From NCBI RefSeq assembly GCF_022549495.1, contig NZ_JAKZGD010000009.1:91752-155751 (forward strand): a DNA stretch of 64,000 bases, read 5' to 3'. Position numbers and translations under genes: made by a program. Numbering within the stretch: position 1 is the first letter of the stretch; each line of letters opens with the position of its first letter. This document shows positions 20,044 through 28,370 of the stretch, one piece after another. The notes under the pieces were generated by a model. It had not been told where the DNA came from and searched no databases. It worked only from the letters and a program-made list of their open reading frames with translations. Source of the stretch: Acinetobacter sp. ANC 4805. GTDB lineage: Bacteria; Pseudomonadota; Gammaproteobacteria; Pseudomonadales; Moraxellaceae.

Positions 20044-21171
20044 CTATCCACCATTCGGATAAATCTGAAAGCGTCGTGTTCCTGCTTTGGTTTGGGGAAA
20101 TTGCTGTAGGTATTCAGGATGCTGTTTAAGCAATGATTTACTGTCTAGGCTGATTGAGTCTTGTGATTTCTTCCATGTGACTGAACCACCTGTAAATACC
20201 GCTCGCTCTGCTTCTTTCATCATCATTTGTAGTTGATGTTTCAGTTCATCAAAATACTGCTGGTGTTGTTCAACTTTATGTCGCTCCTCTAGTAACTGAT
20301 TAAACAAATAATTAGCTTGTTCATTTTGGGTCAGGTCTTCTACTGTTAATGGAATCTGTTCAGGATAAAGTTGTTGCAAGGCTTTAGCTGCTGAATCCGA
20401 AGCATCTACACTGGGTGGAATACCTGTTTCGACACATTGCCAGAAATGACGTTCCGCATTAATGATGTGCTGAATCACAGTTTCATTACGAGTCACTTTA
20501 TAGATTTTGGTTTCATGCCCACAGATCAAGGCACAAATATGCGCTGCCTGTTTACCTGTCACTGCCAATTGATGCTGTACCTGACACAGCACATATAAAG
20601 GCACGCCATCTCGCCATAGTTTTGCGCCATATTCCCCCACGGTTTTACATTCCAAAATTTGCACTTCTTCATTACCGACTACAGCATAATCCAAGTTCGC
20701 CAACATAAACTGTTTGTCTTCATCAGGGTGTTGCAATACTGCATTAACTCGACGGACTTTATGATTGGTGTGCATGCTGTAGTATTCAGCCACCAAAGGT
20801 TCTAGCTTTTTTCCCCAGTACAAGGGTGCGTAACCTGCACTTTCATCCTCGATGTTTTGTTGCATCCGCCCTGTCTTGATCATCCACAGTTCCAGCATCG
20901 ACATATAGGGATTCAGTCCACAGGCCGTTGCTGCATCACTGCTGCCAATACCCTGTTTTCTGACCTCTAGCCATTGTTGGTAATTGAGCTGTTTGGTGTT
21001 GGCAAGTCTTTTTGCTGTAAGGGCTTTGGTCTTTCGTGGTTGCGTATTCGGTCGATCTCGTTTGGTTCGGGTTCCCACCTCAATCTGCTGAATGGATTGA
21101 TTTAGATTCGGTAAATAGGGTTGTAGTGGTGGGTTATTTAGCGTGTTTTGAATTTGAGTATGACTATTCAT
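20044..21171 (-). CDS. YqaJ-type viral recombinase exonuclease
   Basis: The 375-residue protein carries the YqaJ/lambda-exonuclease fold signature: RKQGIGSSDAATACG, LEPLVAEYY, ANLDYAVV and ILECKT. Together these give the acidic and lysine residues of a PD-(D/E)XK nuclease. Such enzymes resect double-strand ends for single-strand annealing recombination, normally with a Bet/RecT partner, but I find none here. The C-terminal part is helical and may be a coiled coil. It lies between DUF932 and the putative directionality factor. The start has an AGGAAT site inside a leader shared with the DUF932 gene. Confidence 0.88.
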   Translation of the reverse strand: MNSHTQIQNTLNNPPLQPYLPNLNQSIQQIEVGTRTKRDRPNTQPRKTKALTAKRLANTKQLNYQQWLEVRKQGIGSSDAATACGLNPYMSMLELWMIKTGRMQQNIEDESAGYAPLYWGKKLEPLVAEYYSMHTNHKVRRVNAVLQHPDEDKQFMLANLDYAVVGNEEVQILECKTVGEYGAKLWRDGVPLYVLCQVQHQLAVTGKQAAHICALICGHETKIYKVTRNETVIQHIINAERHFWQCVETGIPPSVDASDSAAKALQQLYPEQIPLTVEDLTQNEQANYLFNQLLEERHKVEQHQQYFDELKHQLQMMMKEAERAVFTGGSVTWKKSQDSISLDSKSLLKQHPEYLQQFPQTKAGTRRFQIYPNGG

Positions 21172-21204
21172 TGCAATTATTCCTGTATCGATAAAATCGT
21201 AAAA

Positions 21205-21247
21205 GCTGAATTTTGGGCATAAAAAAGCCGCATGAGGGTGCGGCTAA
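21205..21247 (-). terminator. Terminator upstream of the exonuclease gene
   Basis: On the minus strand AGCCGCACCCTCATGCGGCT is followed by TTTTTTATGCCC. The downstream stretch TTTTTTATGCCCAAAATT also follows the terminator at 19960-19993, so the intergenic unit is repeated. Confidence 0.85.
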
Positions 21248-21317
21248 AGGTGTTGCTGTGCTTGTACGGTGTTACTGTATGCTTAGGCTAATGGAGCTGG
21301 CTTAATTGAAACTGAAT

Positions 21318-22373
21318 TTAGGCAATCATTCTCAATGCCTGTTCCAGACCACGCTGTTTAATGGCAGCCCCTGCACCAAACCATGCTGAATCGAGTCGGT
21401 GATCGGTACTCATCGCCCGACGTTCATGGTCAGTAAATTCAGTTATTGCGCACAGTAAACCATAAGCCGTGTCTTTAGCTGAACTCAGTTCTGCACCACG
21501 TCCATGTCCGTTAAACATGGTCATGACTTTCGACATGGCACGTCCATTTGGCTCGGTTTTATTGTCCGCTTTGGTTGGGGTGTTGATGCCTTGGTTTGGC
21601 ATAGCAGCATTTCGATAGAACTGAATGATGCTTTCATCTTGTTCAGCCATAGTTAGGTTGGTATTGTTAAACACCGCATCAAAGTAGGCTGCTGCTTCCT
21701 GCTGAGTTACCTTACGCTGGCTCAGTTGTTTCATTTCATACATGTGTTCATCCCATGCACGGACTGAAATACCCAACTGTTGTTTAACTTTCTCAGCATC
21801 GAAACGAGTGCTGTGTGGGACTTTAACCACACCTGCACTGGTATTTTGTCCTTTGAGAGCAATTGCCAAAGTATTGTTACATACCACCCGGATACTGGTG
21901 AACTGTGCAGTGGTTGCTAGAGTGCCATCACAAGCCGTCGCTAGTAGAATATAGCCATTACTCACATCCTTACCCTTGAGTGCTGAAGTCTGTCCAGTCT
22001 TAGCCAGTGCCCAGAATTTCTTACCACCTTTGAGTACGCCTGCGGTTTCCAATTCAAAGCCTGATTGCTCTGTCAGGTCTTTGTAGAAGTGTAGGATTTC
22101 CATCGGTTGCACTTCCTGAAAACGTTGGCTGACTACGGATAAAGGTGCATGAGTATCTGATCGGAAAAGCACTCGTTGTTCCTCAAACGGCATAATAATG
22201 CTTTGCCCCTTTTCATTCTGTGCCATGTAACTGACATCGGAGGATTCAATCCGCCAATCCATGCCTGCCTGTTGTGCCCAGACCTCGATAGGTTGGTTTG
22301 GTGTGAGTTCATTGCCTAAGCCATGCCAAGGGGTTTGTCCAGTGAATGCCATAGTTTCAACTAAATGTGCCAT
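21318..22373 (-). CDS. DUF932 phage/plasmid-like protein
   Basis: The 351-residue protein matches the DUF932 (phage/plasmid-like, TIGR03299) family. It has the N-terminal TPWHGLG signature, LSVVSQRFQEVQP, and the central VCNNTLAIAL. The family is common next to recombination genes in integrative elements and plasmids, but its biochemistry is unknown to me. It sits between a zinc-ribbon gene and the YqaJ exonuclease on the same strand. Its leader ATCGATACAGGAATTATT is nearly identical to that of the exonuclease gene. Confidence 0.88.
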   Translation of the reverse strand: MAHLVETMAFTGQTPWHGLGNELTPNQPIEVWAQQAGMDWRIESSDVSYMAQNEKGQSIIMPFEEQRVLFRSDTHAPLSVVSQRFQEVQPMEILHFYKDLTEQSGFELETAGVLKGGKKFWALAKTGQTSALKGKDVSNGYILLATACDGTLATTAQFTSIRVVCNNTLAIALKGQNTSAGVVKVPHSTRFDAEKVKQQLGISVRAWDEHMYEMKQLSQRKVTQQEAAAYFDAVFNNTNLTMAEQDESIIQFYRNAAMPNQGINTPTKADNKTEPNGRAMSKVMTMFNGHGRGAELSSAKDTAYGLLCAITEFTDHERRAMSTDHRLDSAWFGAGAAIKQRGLEQALRMIA

Positions 22374-22436
22374 AAGAATAATTCCTGTATCGATTTTGAA
22401 TGGGTAAAAGGGTTCGATTTAAATTTTGCTAAATAC

Positions 22437-22754
22437 TTAATTGCGTAAATTCGGGCTAAAGCTGCGGTCACAGTTGTTGCAGTAATACTGTCTGCGATAA
22501 GTTGGGTGTAGTGGTTGTTGCTGTTCATCTTCAGTGATCAACATCCAGATACCGCCAATCAGTACCCCAACGATTGCGCCTGCAATCGGAGGAATATTCA
22601 GACTTTTGGAAACACTGACTCCTAAAGTGGCAAGTGCCATCGGTGACATCACGCTATTGGAAATAGGGTTATTGGTTGAAATAGTGGGTAAATGTTGGGG
22701 GGATTGCATTTGTACCGTCTCTCTAGACTGGCAGTAAGGACATGGCAAACTCAT
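22437..22754 (-). CDS. Small membrane protein with two CxxC pairs
   Basis: The 105-residue protein begins MSLPCPYCQS and ends near YYCNNCDRSF, so two CxxC pairs could form a zinc ribbon. Between them lies a glycine-rich hydrophobic segment (GAIVGVLIGGIWMLI) likely to be a membrane helix. I place the start at 22754 behind AGGAAAT. The frame is open further up to 22805 but would run through a terminator hairpin. It is first of the four minus-strand recombination genes. No function is recognised. Confidence 0.72.
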   Translation of the reverse strand: MSLPCPYCQSRETVQMQSPQHLPTISTNNPISNSVMSPMALATLGVSVSKSLNIPPIAGAIVGVLIGGIWMLITEDEQQQPLHPTYRRQYYCNNCDRSFSPNLRN

Positions 22755-22780
22755 TGTGGTATTTCCTGTAAATGAATAAA

Positions 22781-22806
22781 AAAAGCCTGCTGAGGAAGCA
22801 GGCAAA
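22781..22806 (-). terminator. Terminator upstream of the first recombination-set gene
   Basis: On the minus strand GCCTGCTTCCTCAGCAGGC is followed by TTTTTTTAT. No protein gene lies upstream on that strand, so it either ends a non-coding transcript or attenuates the operon. Confidence 0.75.
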
Positions 22807-23214
22807 GTGATTGCGATGTAGCTAAAGCATGTATTGGTGCGGTCTCAAATGGAGAAACACCGTTCTCATCTAGATGCTATGTATTTGTATTTTTTTAGAA
22901 TGCGTTTTTTATCATCAGTTTTAGGCGATTTTTGAATGATGATTAAACAGATCAATTGACCTGTTTTTTAGCAGCGATTATGATGCAAGGGCTGACCTAC
23001 ATTGTCAGTCGGTTTTGACAGACCGTTTCCTAAGTGCACTAAAAGATATTTTTCTTTTGGTGTGAGTTCTCGTGCTCCCTCTGCGGTAGAACGGGAGGGG
23101 GACACCTTCGGGTGTGCTGATTCTTAGGTTCAGTCTGTCAACCCTCTTTCGTTCTGCCACCATAATCAATTGACAGTGATTCGGTAGAACTTCTTAATAC
23201 CTAAGGAGTCAACC
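22807..23214. other. Divergent intergenic region with a strongly structured segment
   Basis: No protein gene is seen in these 408 bases between divergent gene sets. The part from about 22995 to 23160 holds nested inverted repeats described in the next entry. The rest is AT-rich and should hold the promoters of both sets, but I cannot fix their elements. Confidence 0.6.
23011..23158 (+). ncRNA. Candidate structured RNA (multi-branched leader or ncRNA)
   Basis: Nested pairings are visible. TTGACAGAC (23015-23023) pairs with GTCTGTCAA (23133-23141), and CCTAAG (23029-23034) with CTTAGG (23123-23128). Inside are CACTAAAAGA/TCTTTTGGTG (23037-23062), CTCCC/GGGAG (23075-23097) and ACACC-TTCG-GGTGT (23102-23115). 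An alternative stem joins GGTAGAACGGGAGGG (23085-23099) with CCCTCTTTCGTTCTGCC (23142-23158). A C(UUCG)G loop and G-U pairs favour the plus strand, making it the leader of the 23215 gene. I do not recognise a known RNA family. Confidence 0.45.
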
Positions 23215-23310
23215 ATGACGCAATTTACTGTGCTTTATTCCCCTGCACTTTCTCCGCCTCTCAAGCATTTTATTCCCATTCATTTATCACACGCTTTCGC
23301 TATGTCCTGA
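23215..23310 (+). CDS. Possible 31-residue peptide behind the structured leader
   Basis: A short frame of 31 codons starts ATGACGCAA with a strong TAAGGAG site six bases upstream and ends TGA at 23310. The peptide (MTQFTVLYSPALSPP onward) is not recognised and has no clear membrane segment. It could be a leader peptide for the small-protein genes downstream. Confidence 0.4.
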   Translation: MTQFTVLYSPALSPPLKHFIPIHLSHAFAMS

Positions 23311-23378
23311 CTGATTCAAGGCATCAATTAACTGCTGCATCCATTTTGGTCAGTGGTGTTTTGTGCTGGATAAAAATC

Positions 23379-23498
23379 ATGGAATTCATTGCACAGCTTA
23401 TTTTGGTTGTCATCGTCGTGGTGGCTCTTGGACCAAGCTTTATTTTATTGCTGGGTTTTTTATGGCTGCTGGTCTATCTGGCAGGTTGGCATAAATAG
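23379..23498 (+). CDS. Possible 39-residue hydrophobic membrane peptide
   Basis: The frame runs ATGGAATTC to TAG and encodes an almost wholly hydrophobic peptide (MEFIAQLILVVIVVVALG, then a second segment LLLGFLWLLVYLAG), probably one or two membrane helices. No strong ribosome site is visible. It lies in a run of small plus-strand genes. Confidence 0.4.
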   Translation: MEFIAQLILVVIVVVALGPSFILLLGFLWLLVYLAGWHK

Positions 23499-23549
23499 GC
23501 AATCCATCACGATTTTAAAAACAACACATCACCATGAATTGGAATATCT

Positions 23550-23825
23550 ATGAAATATCAAACGTGGTTCGGGGTCATCACTCTTGTCTTAATTAGCAAT
23601 CTACTCGTCGCATGTGACAGCAAGGTCAAACGTGATTTTAAAGCAGGCTGTCAGGCAGGTGGTCTAGATCGTTCAACCTGCTCCTGTATTTACGACAAGG
23701 TTGAGGCGCACTACTCGCCTGAGTTTATGGAAAGCATGGCAGATGTCACCACTCGGGAAACCATGCAACCACCACCAGAATTTAACACGGTGATGGCGAA
23801 TGCCGTACAACAATGTAAAGAATAA
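23550..23825 (+). CDS. Small cysteine-rich lipoprotein
   Basis: The 91-residue protein has a lipoprotein signal (lipobox LVAC, C22) and a mature part with four further cysteines (GCQAGG, TCSC and QQC at the end). This spacing suggests disulphides in the periplasm. No family is recognised. It starts behind GGAAT and is part of a plus-strand run of small secreted proteins on the island. Confidence 0.7.
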   Translation: MKYQTWFGVITLVLISNLLVACDSKVKRDFKAGCQAGGLDRSTCSCIYDKVEAHYSPEFMESMADVTTRETMQPPPEFNTVMANAVQQCKE

Positions 23826-23839
23826 ATCAGGAATCAAAA

Positions 23840-23986
23840 ATGAAAAATTATTTAATTATCGGCTACATCGTTATCGCAGTGATTTGCTCAGTCTATTTCA
23901 AAAATTGTAGCAGCACCGCTCACCTGCCTTATTCCTACAATCTCGGTAAAGCAGCGGTCTGGCCTGTCACCATTTTTAGGAAATAA
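23840..23986 (+). CDS. Small 48-residue membrane-anchored protein
   Basis: A short frame starts 14 bases after the lipoprotein stop, behind CAGGAATC. It encodes an N-terminal hydrophobic helix (MKNYLIIGYIVIAVICSVYF) followed by a soluble tail with AVWPVTIFRK. Tight spacing and the ribosome site support it. Function is unknown. Confidence 0.55.
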   Translation: MKNYLIIGYIVIAVICSVYFKNCSSTAHLPYSYNLGKAAVWPVTIFRK

Positions 23987-24007
23987 ATAAGCATAAGGAG
24001 ATTCAAG

Positions 24008-24319
24008 ATGAAGAAACTATTTTTAGCTTTGGGGCTCAGTGTGTTGTGTGCTTCTGCCCTCGCTAAATCTAATTCTAACGCGATCACTGTAACAGTGAAG
24101 ACAATTGAGGGCTTTAGCGAGTCAGGTGATGCATTTACGTTTAAAACGACTTCAGGCAAACGCTATATGGTGTATAACGCTGGTGGAGCAAACCCAATTC
24201 AGGGTGAGGAATTGATTTCCAGTTCTGCCAAATCAAAAAAGGTGATTTGCCTACGCCTGAGTGCTGAGCAAACTCAACCACGTCTGGTTGAGTCGGTCCG
24301 CTCAGGTCAATGTAAATAA
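24008..24319 (+). CDS. Small secreted protein of unknown function
   Basis: The 103-residue protein has a clear signal peptide (MKKLFLALGLSVLCASALA) and a mature domain of about 84 residues predicted mostly beta (TVTVKTIEGF, AFTFKTTSGKRYMVY), with two cysteines (VICLRL, SGQCK). It starts behind ATAAGGAG. No family is recognised. It precedes a perfect hairpin at 24359-24386. Confidence 0.75.
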   Translation: MKKLFLALGLSVLCASALAKSNSNAITVTVKTIEGFSESGDAFTFKTTSGKRYMVYNAGGANPIQGEELISSSAKSKKVICLRLSAEQTQPRLVESVRSGQCK

Positions 24320-24358
24320 CGATCTCAATCATCAAAACAATAATGCAAAAACCAAATG

Positions 24359-24386
24359 ATTGGTTGAGCCATGCGGCTCAACCAAT
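24359..24386. terminator. Perfect 12-bp hairpin between small secreted-protein genes
   Basis: ATTGGTTGAGCC pairs with GGCTCAACCAAT around ATGC. There is no T run, so it may be a weak terminator or an mRNA-stability element. Confidence 0.6.
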
Positions 24387-24422
24387 GCAATCAATAAAGA
24401 ATTTAAGAATAGGAATTGAACA

Positions 24423-24935
24423 ATGAATCTGGCCAAGTCATTGCTGTACTCAGGCTTGCTAATCACTAGCCTCAGTGCATGCAGTCCACCCTCTAAAAAA
24501 GAAGTAGCCCCTGAACCGACGACTGCTCAAACCAATGCAACTGAAACATCCTCACCAATTACTGAAGATCCAAGTGATGATAAGTTTAAAACCACGATGG
24601 TGGATAGCTCTGAATACGACTTGAATGATCCACCTGTTGAACCGGTACAAGCAGCACCACAGGAACAATTTGAGGTACGTGTCCGTCGTGAAGAATCACA
24701 ATACTCCATGACAGGCTATAGTGATTTATTAAACATCATGTCATTGAACGATGCGCCAACCACCATCACAGGGGTTTTAATCAATCGTGGTAATTGCAGA
24801 AGTAAAGGTACTTATGATTACCAAAATATGCGTTATGGTTCGGTGGCAAAAGTTTACTTAGGCTGTTCGGCTGAATATGTTCGTGAAGTGACGGTTACAA
24901 CCAATAGCGGTTTGACCTATACCTATAATTTTTAG
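24423..24935 (+). CDS. Lipoprotein of unknown function
   Basis: The 170-residue protein has a lipobox (LSAC, C20), a Pro/Thr/Glu-rich linker (about 21-90) and a C-terminal domain with paired cysteines (NRGNCRSKG, LGCSAEY) and an ending TYTYNF. It resembles many envelope lipoproteins of mobile elements but no named family. It starts behind AGGAATTG and is the last of the small plus-strand genes. Confidence 0.75.
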   Translation: MNLAKSLLYSGLLITSLSACSPPSKKEVAPEPTTAQTNATETSSPITEDPSDDKFKTTMVDSSEYDLNDPPVEPVQAAPQEQFEVRVRREESQYSMTGYSDLLNIMSLNDAPTTITGVLINRGNCRSKGTYDYQNMRYGSVAKVYLGCSAEYVREVTVTTNSGLTYTYNF

Positions 24936-24944
24936 GCACTCAAA

Positions 24945-25024
24945 ACATCAAATTCTGATGCGTTTGCTAACGTAAAATTTGATGTTATGCCCGACAAAAC
25001 TGCTGACTGATTCCAGTCAGCAGT
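24945..25024. terminator. Two hairpins after the lipoprotein gene
   Basis: ACATCAAATT (24945-24954) pairs with AATTTGATGT (24976-24985), and ACTGCTGACTG (24999-25009) pairs with CAGTCAGCAGT (25014-25024). Neither has a long T run, but both lie between convergent genes. Confidence 0.55.
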
Positions 25025-25121
25025 GTAGCCAATTTGATACTAAAAACGGCAATTTTGATAAGCTCAGGCTTTGAAAAGATTAGTCTTTATTTTAGAAAAA
25101 TAATGCTTTTTTACGGTTAGA

Positions 25122-26489
25122 TTATTTTTCCATATTTTGCAGTAAATCTTTATATTGCGAGCTAATTGTTGTGTTTAAGATCATATATTCTACACATTTT
25201 GTACGTTCTGAATTTCCACTCACTGGTGTATAGGCAGAACACAACAACACCTTGGTTTCTGTTTTGTTCTCTGGTTTGAGCAGTCTATCTGTCACGCTGA
25301 ATTTAATATCTAGATCATATCTACTAAGAGCATTAATTTTTTTTAATCGTTCAGATATTTCTTGCAAGAATGCCAACGGCTTCATATCCGTTTTTTCTTG
25401 TTGAAGTAACAAATCAACTGTATTAAAAAACTTAGCCTTATCAGGCCTCTCCTCTGGATTTAAGTTCTCAAGTTTGGCAAATTCCCGCCTACAAATCTCA
25501 TTGCGTTTATTGGCTTTTTTCTCTTTGTTTATTTCATACAACCACAATGCGACTAAATCTGTCTGCACTGAAATATTTTTTTCATAGTTATGTTCTACAT
25601 TCGACCTCAAATCCAGTGTCTGTAAAATCTTACTGATTTCGTGTAATTCTTCAATCTTGATCCCCTTTTGACCATTATCAACATCGGCAACGTCATGATA
25701 AAACCAGACCCGATGTGCAATGTATTGCAGAAAAAATGTCGTCATACTATCCGCAATATTCTCAGTGGGTTCATCAATTCTTAGGTTATAGCTTAAGTAA
25801 TCATACCTTAATGGCCCTTTTTTTACTTCTTTGTATTCCACAAATGAGGTTGTAAACTTTGGTGAAAAAAAGCGTAAATAATGATTGAGTGGCCTGAACA
25901 TTTTTGCGATATCAATTGGATTGCTCAGTTCTGCTTGATATTCGCCGTCAGCACTATATTGATACTTTTCAATAAGTAACTGAAAATAAATGTAGTCATA
26001 AACCAGTTGATCAATAGGTAAATCAATCAACAAATCCGAAATGTAGTATTCACGTGTTGTGTCAGCAAGGAAATTTTCGATTTCAAGATGCTTACTAATC
26101 CTACTTACATTTTCTAAAAACTCAGGCTCTCTATATTTAATAATATTCACGACTTGCTCGAGCGTAAGTGCATGAGATTTTAGAATATCCTCAGATATAC
26201 CTAGGGCTCCCGTTTCAAAATAATTAAAAGCATGGTCTATAAAACGATTATTTTTAAACAATGAAGATATCAGTGTTTTCTTCCGCTCTGAATCTAATTT
26301 ATAACATGTATAAAATTCAAAAAAATCATTAACAAAATCATTATGCATTTCATCCCTTAACCTTTTCATATTGCTTATAAGTTTAGGGTGACTTTTATCA
26401 AGTTTTTGAATTGTAATTGATTGAACAATCAGGTTTCTGAATACGTGATGAATGATTTCCTTTGGGAATTGTATGTTTTTTGAGCTCAT
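25122..26489 (-). CDS. Unrecognised 455-residue protein of the island
   Basis: I do not recognise this protein. It is hydrophilic and mostly helical, with no signal peptide or membrane segment, and no obvious nucleotide-binding or nuclease motif. It may have several helical domains (for example ILKSHALTLEQVVNIIKYRE and VALWLYEINKEKKANKRNE). Its AT content is high, like the nuclease-NTPase gene at 29615. It diverges from the AlpA-like regulator across 79 bases. In satellites this spot often carries accessory or defence genes, which is only an inference here. Confidence 0.7.
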   Translation of the reverse strand: MSSKNIQFPKEIIHHVFRNLIVQSITIQKLDKSHPKLISNMKRLRDEMHNDFVNDFFEFYTCYKLDSERKKTLISSLFKNNRFIDHAFNYFETGALGISEDILKSHALTLEQVVNIIKYREPEFLENVSRISKHLEIENFLADTTREYYISDLLIDLPIDQLVYDYIYFQLLIEKYQYSADGEYQAELSNPIDIAKMFRPLNHYLRFFSPKFTTSFVEYKEVKKGPLRYDYLSYNLRIDEPTENIADSMTTFFLQYIAHRVWFYHDVADVDNGQKGIKIEELHEISKILQTLDLRSNVEHNYEKNISVQTDLVALWLYEINKEKKANKRNEICRREFAKLENLNPEERPDKAKFFNTVDLLLQQEKTDMKPLAFLQEISERLKKINALSRYDLDIKFSVTDRLLKPENKTETKVLLCSAYTPVSGNSERTKCVEYMILNTTISSQYKDLLQNMEK

Positions 26490-26568
26490 ATTAAAAAATA
26501 GAATTACGAAATGGACTTAATTCGAATTACATTAGCACAGAATACTCTCGTAATCGGAGGGTTTTCCC

Positions 26569-26778
26569 ATGCAAAACAATCAGCCATCACTAAAAGTTCT
26601 ACGGATCAAAGAAGTTGTAGATATCACGGGTATTTCCAGATCAAGTATCTATGAGCTTCTTAACAAGAAGTCACCTCGTTATGATCCAACGTTCCCTAAA
26701 TCCATCAAAATTTCAGTATCTGCCGTAGGCTGGTTTCAACACGAGCTTAATGCTTGGCTTTTATCGAAAAAAGCATAA
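26569..26778 (+). CDS. AlpA-family transcriptional regulator
   Basis: The 69-residue protein has the short MerR-like helix-turn-helix of AlpA regulators (LRIKEVVDITGISRSSIYEL, then FPKSIKISVSAVGWFQHELNAWL). In P4-like satellites and cryptic prophages AlpA proteins control integrase or excisionase. It starts behind GGAGG and is divergent from the 455-residue gene. Its probable target is the flanking intergenic DNA. Confidence 0.88.
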   Translation: MQNNQPSLKVLRIKEVVDITGISRSSIYELLNKKSPRYDPTFPKSIKISVSAVGWFQHELNAWLLSKKA

Positions 26779-26917
26779 GCACCAAGTGCTTATCTTTTCA
26801 ATCACGCAGAAACAGTAATTTACCGATATTAAGGATGGGGCTTGATCTCAAGTCCCCTGATACACCGTTATTGTCTCTGATCTTTGCTGATGTAGTTTAT
26901 ATGATTAATATATATAC

Positions 26918-26960
26918 CTAATATATTCAATAGGTTATTTAAATTCATTAAATATATTAG
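26918..26960. repeat. AT-rich inverted repeat upstream of the HUH-protein gene
   Basis: CTAATATATT (26918-26927) and AATATATTAG (26951-26960) form a perfect 10-base inverted repeat inside a very AT-rich 265-base gap between alpA and the Gp2-like gene. It could be an operator or part of a replication origin. Confidence 0.45.
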
Positions 26961-27043
26961 ATCAATTCATCATATCTCTATTCTACACATACTATAGGTC
27001 AGATTTAGACAATTGTATTTTTTTACTAATTGGAGCTATATCT

Positions 27044-28339
27044 ATGGAACAAGAATACCCAGATATAAAGATAATTGAATTTAGGTCTACGACAGAAGAA
27101 ATGGCACTTCGACTTGAACCTCATGCTTTGATTGTAGGATCAAGTTTAGCTGAACGGGAAGAATCATCATCTAATGATGATACTGAAGAATATCTATCAG
27201 GACAGATAGATGAAGTTAATGAAGCTAATCAATTTTTATATGACTGTTACCCTGAAATAGATGATCATGAAGAATTCTCAAAACATCATACAATCAGCTT
27301 ATTTAAGAAGAAACCATGGAATCCTGCAATGAGCGTTTGCAGTCATGCGATTCGCTTATGTCACGAAGTAAATCTACAGAAAGCTACCTACCTATATCAA
27401 AAAGATAAGCCTAAATCAGGAAGCTTATTCAATGATCAATGGATGCTTATATATCCTCCAATACTGGAACTAATCCGAAACTTTCTAGTTAATTCAAAAC
27501 AAATAAAGTCACCGATAGCATATCGATGTGAGCAATATGATGCTGTATTGGCGGCTTTTAATAAGGTATTGAGACCATATCAAGATTGTATTTATGACTT
27601 AATTGCATATCCATATGACCAATTGAATGAAATTGATGCCAATGGTGTACCTACAGGTCAGAAAATCTCTGTCGCGATGCTCATTAATTTCTTTATTAAA
27701 ACGCTATTTGAATATTTACGCTCTCCAAAATATGTACAGCGTGTGAATGATCGTCGAAAGGTAGCGAGGCGGCGTGAAAAAAAAGTACTCCAATATATCA
27801 ATAAACTTCGTAAACATTACTCACGTTTAATTGGTGTACGTGTTGACTTGTATGTACCCGACGACAAGAAAAATTTTACGCCTAAAGAAATCGTGAGTAA
27901 TTTCCATACTTTAATGCAGAAACTGCGTCGTAGAGAGTCTGTACATTTAGCAGGCTACGTCACGAAGCTGGAATATGGCGTAGATCAGGCCTTACACATC
28001 CACTGTTTTTTCTTTTTCAATGGTAGTCATCACCGTGAAGACATTAGCTTAGGTCGGATGATTGGCGAGATGTGGGATCAACAAATTGATGGGAATCATA
28101 GCTATTTTAACTGTAATACCAGCAAGAATCGTAAGAAGTACAAATACGATGCCTTGGGTGTGATCAGCCGTGATGATCAAGCCAAATACGACAATATTGC
28201 AAAAGTTATTCACTACTTTGCCAAGTTTGAACAGTACGTATTACATAGCAACTTAGAACGAGTCAAAACACTCAACACTGGCATCTTGCCTCATCACCGT
28301 AAAGAAATAGGTCGCCCAAACCTAACTCAACATTATTAA
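27044..28339 (+). CDS. Inovirus Gp2 / YagK-YfjJ-like HUH replication protein
   Basis: The 431-residue protein has an acidic N-terminal region and a C-terminal half that matches the YagK/YfjJ (inovirus Gp2) family. The HUH motif is H318-I-H320 (ALHIHCFFFF), followed by a candidate nicking tyrosine near VIHYFAKFEQY. HUH proteins nick one strand to start rolling-circle replication. The gene starts behind GGAG and is followed 31 bases later by a 335-residue gene. Its N-terminal 230 residues match nothing I know. Confidence 0.8.
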   Translation: MEQEYPDIKIIEFRSTTEEMALRLEPHALIVGSSLAEREESSSNDDTEEYLSGQIDEVNEANQFLYDCYPEIDDHEEFSKHHTISLFKKKPWNPAMSVCSHAIRLCHEVNLQKATYLYQKDKPKSGSLFNDQWMLIYPPILELIRNFLVNSKQIKSPIAYRCEQYDAVLAAFNKVLRPYQDCIYDLIAYPYDQLNEIDANGVPTGQKISVAMLINFFIKTLFEYLRSPKYVQRVNDRRKVARRREKKVLQYINKLRKHYSRLIGVRVDLYVPDDKKNFTPKEIVSNFHTLMQKLRRRESVHLAGYVTKLEYGVDQALHIHCFFFFNGSHHREDISLGRMIGEMWDQQIDGNHSYFNCNTSKNRKKYKYDALGVISRDDQAKYDNIAKVIHYFAKFEQYVLHSNLERVKTLNTGILPHHRKEIGRPNLTQHY

Positions 28340-28370
28340 TCCATTTAACCGAATTACAGAGTATTCCCAA

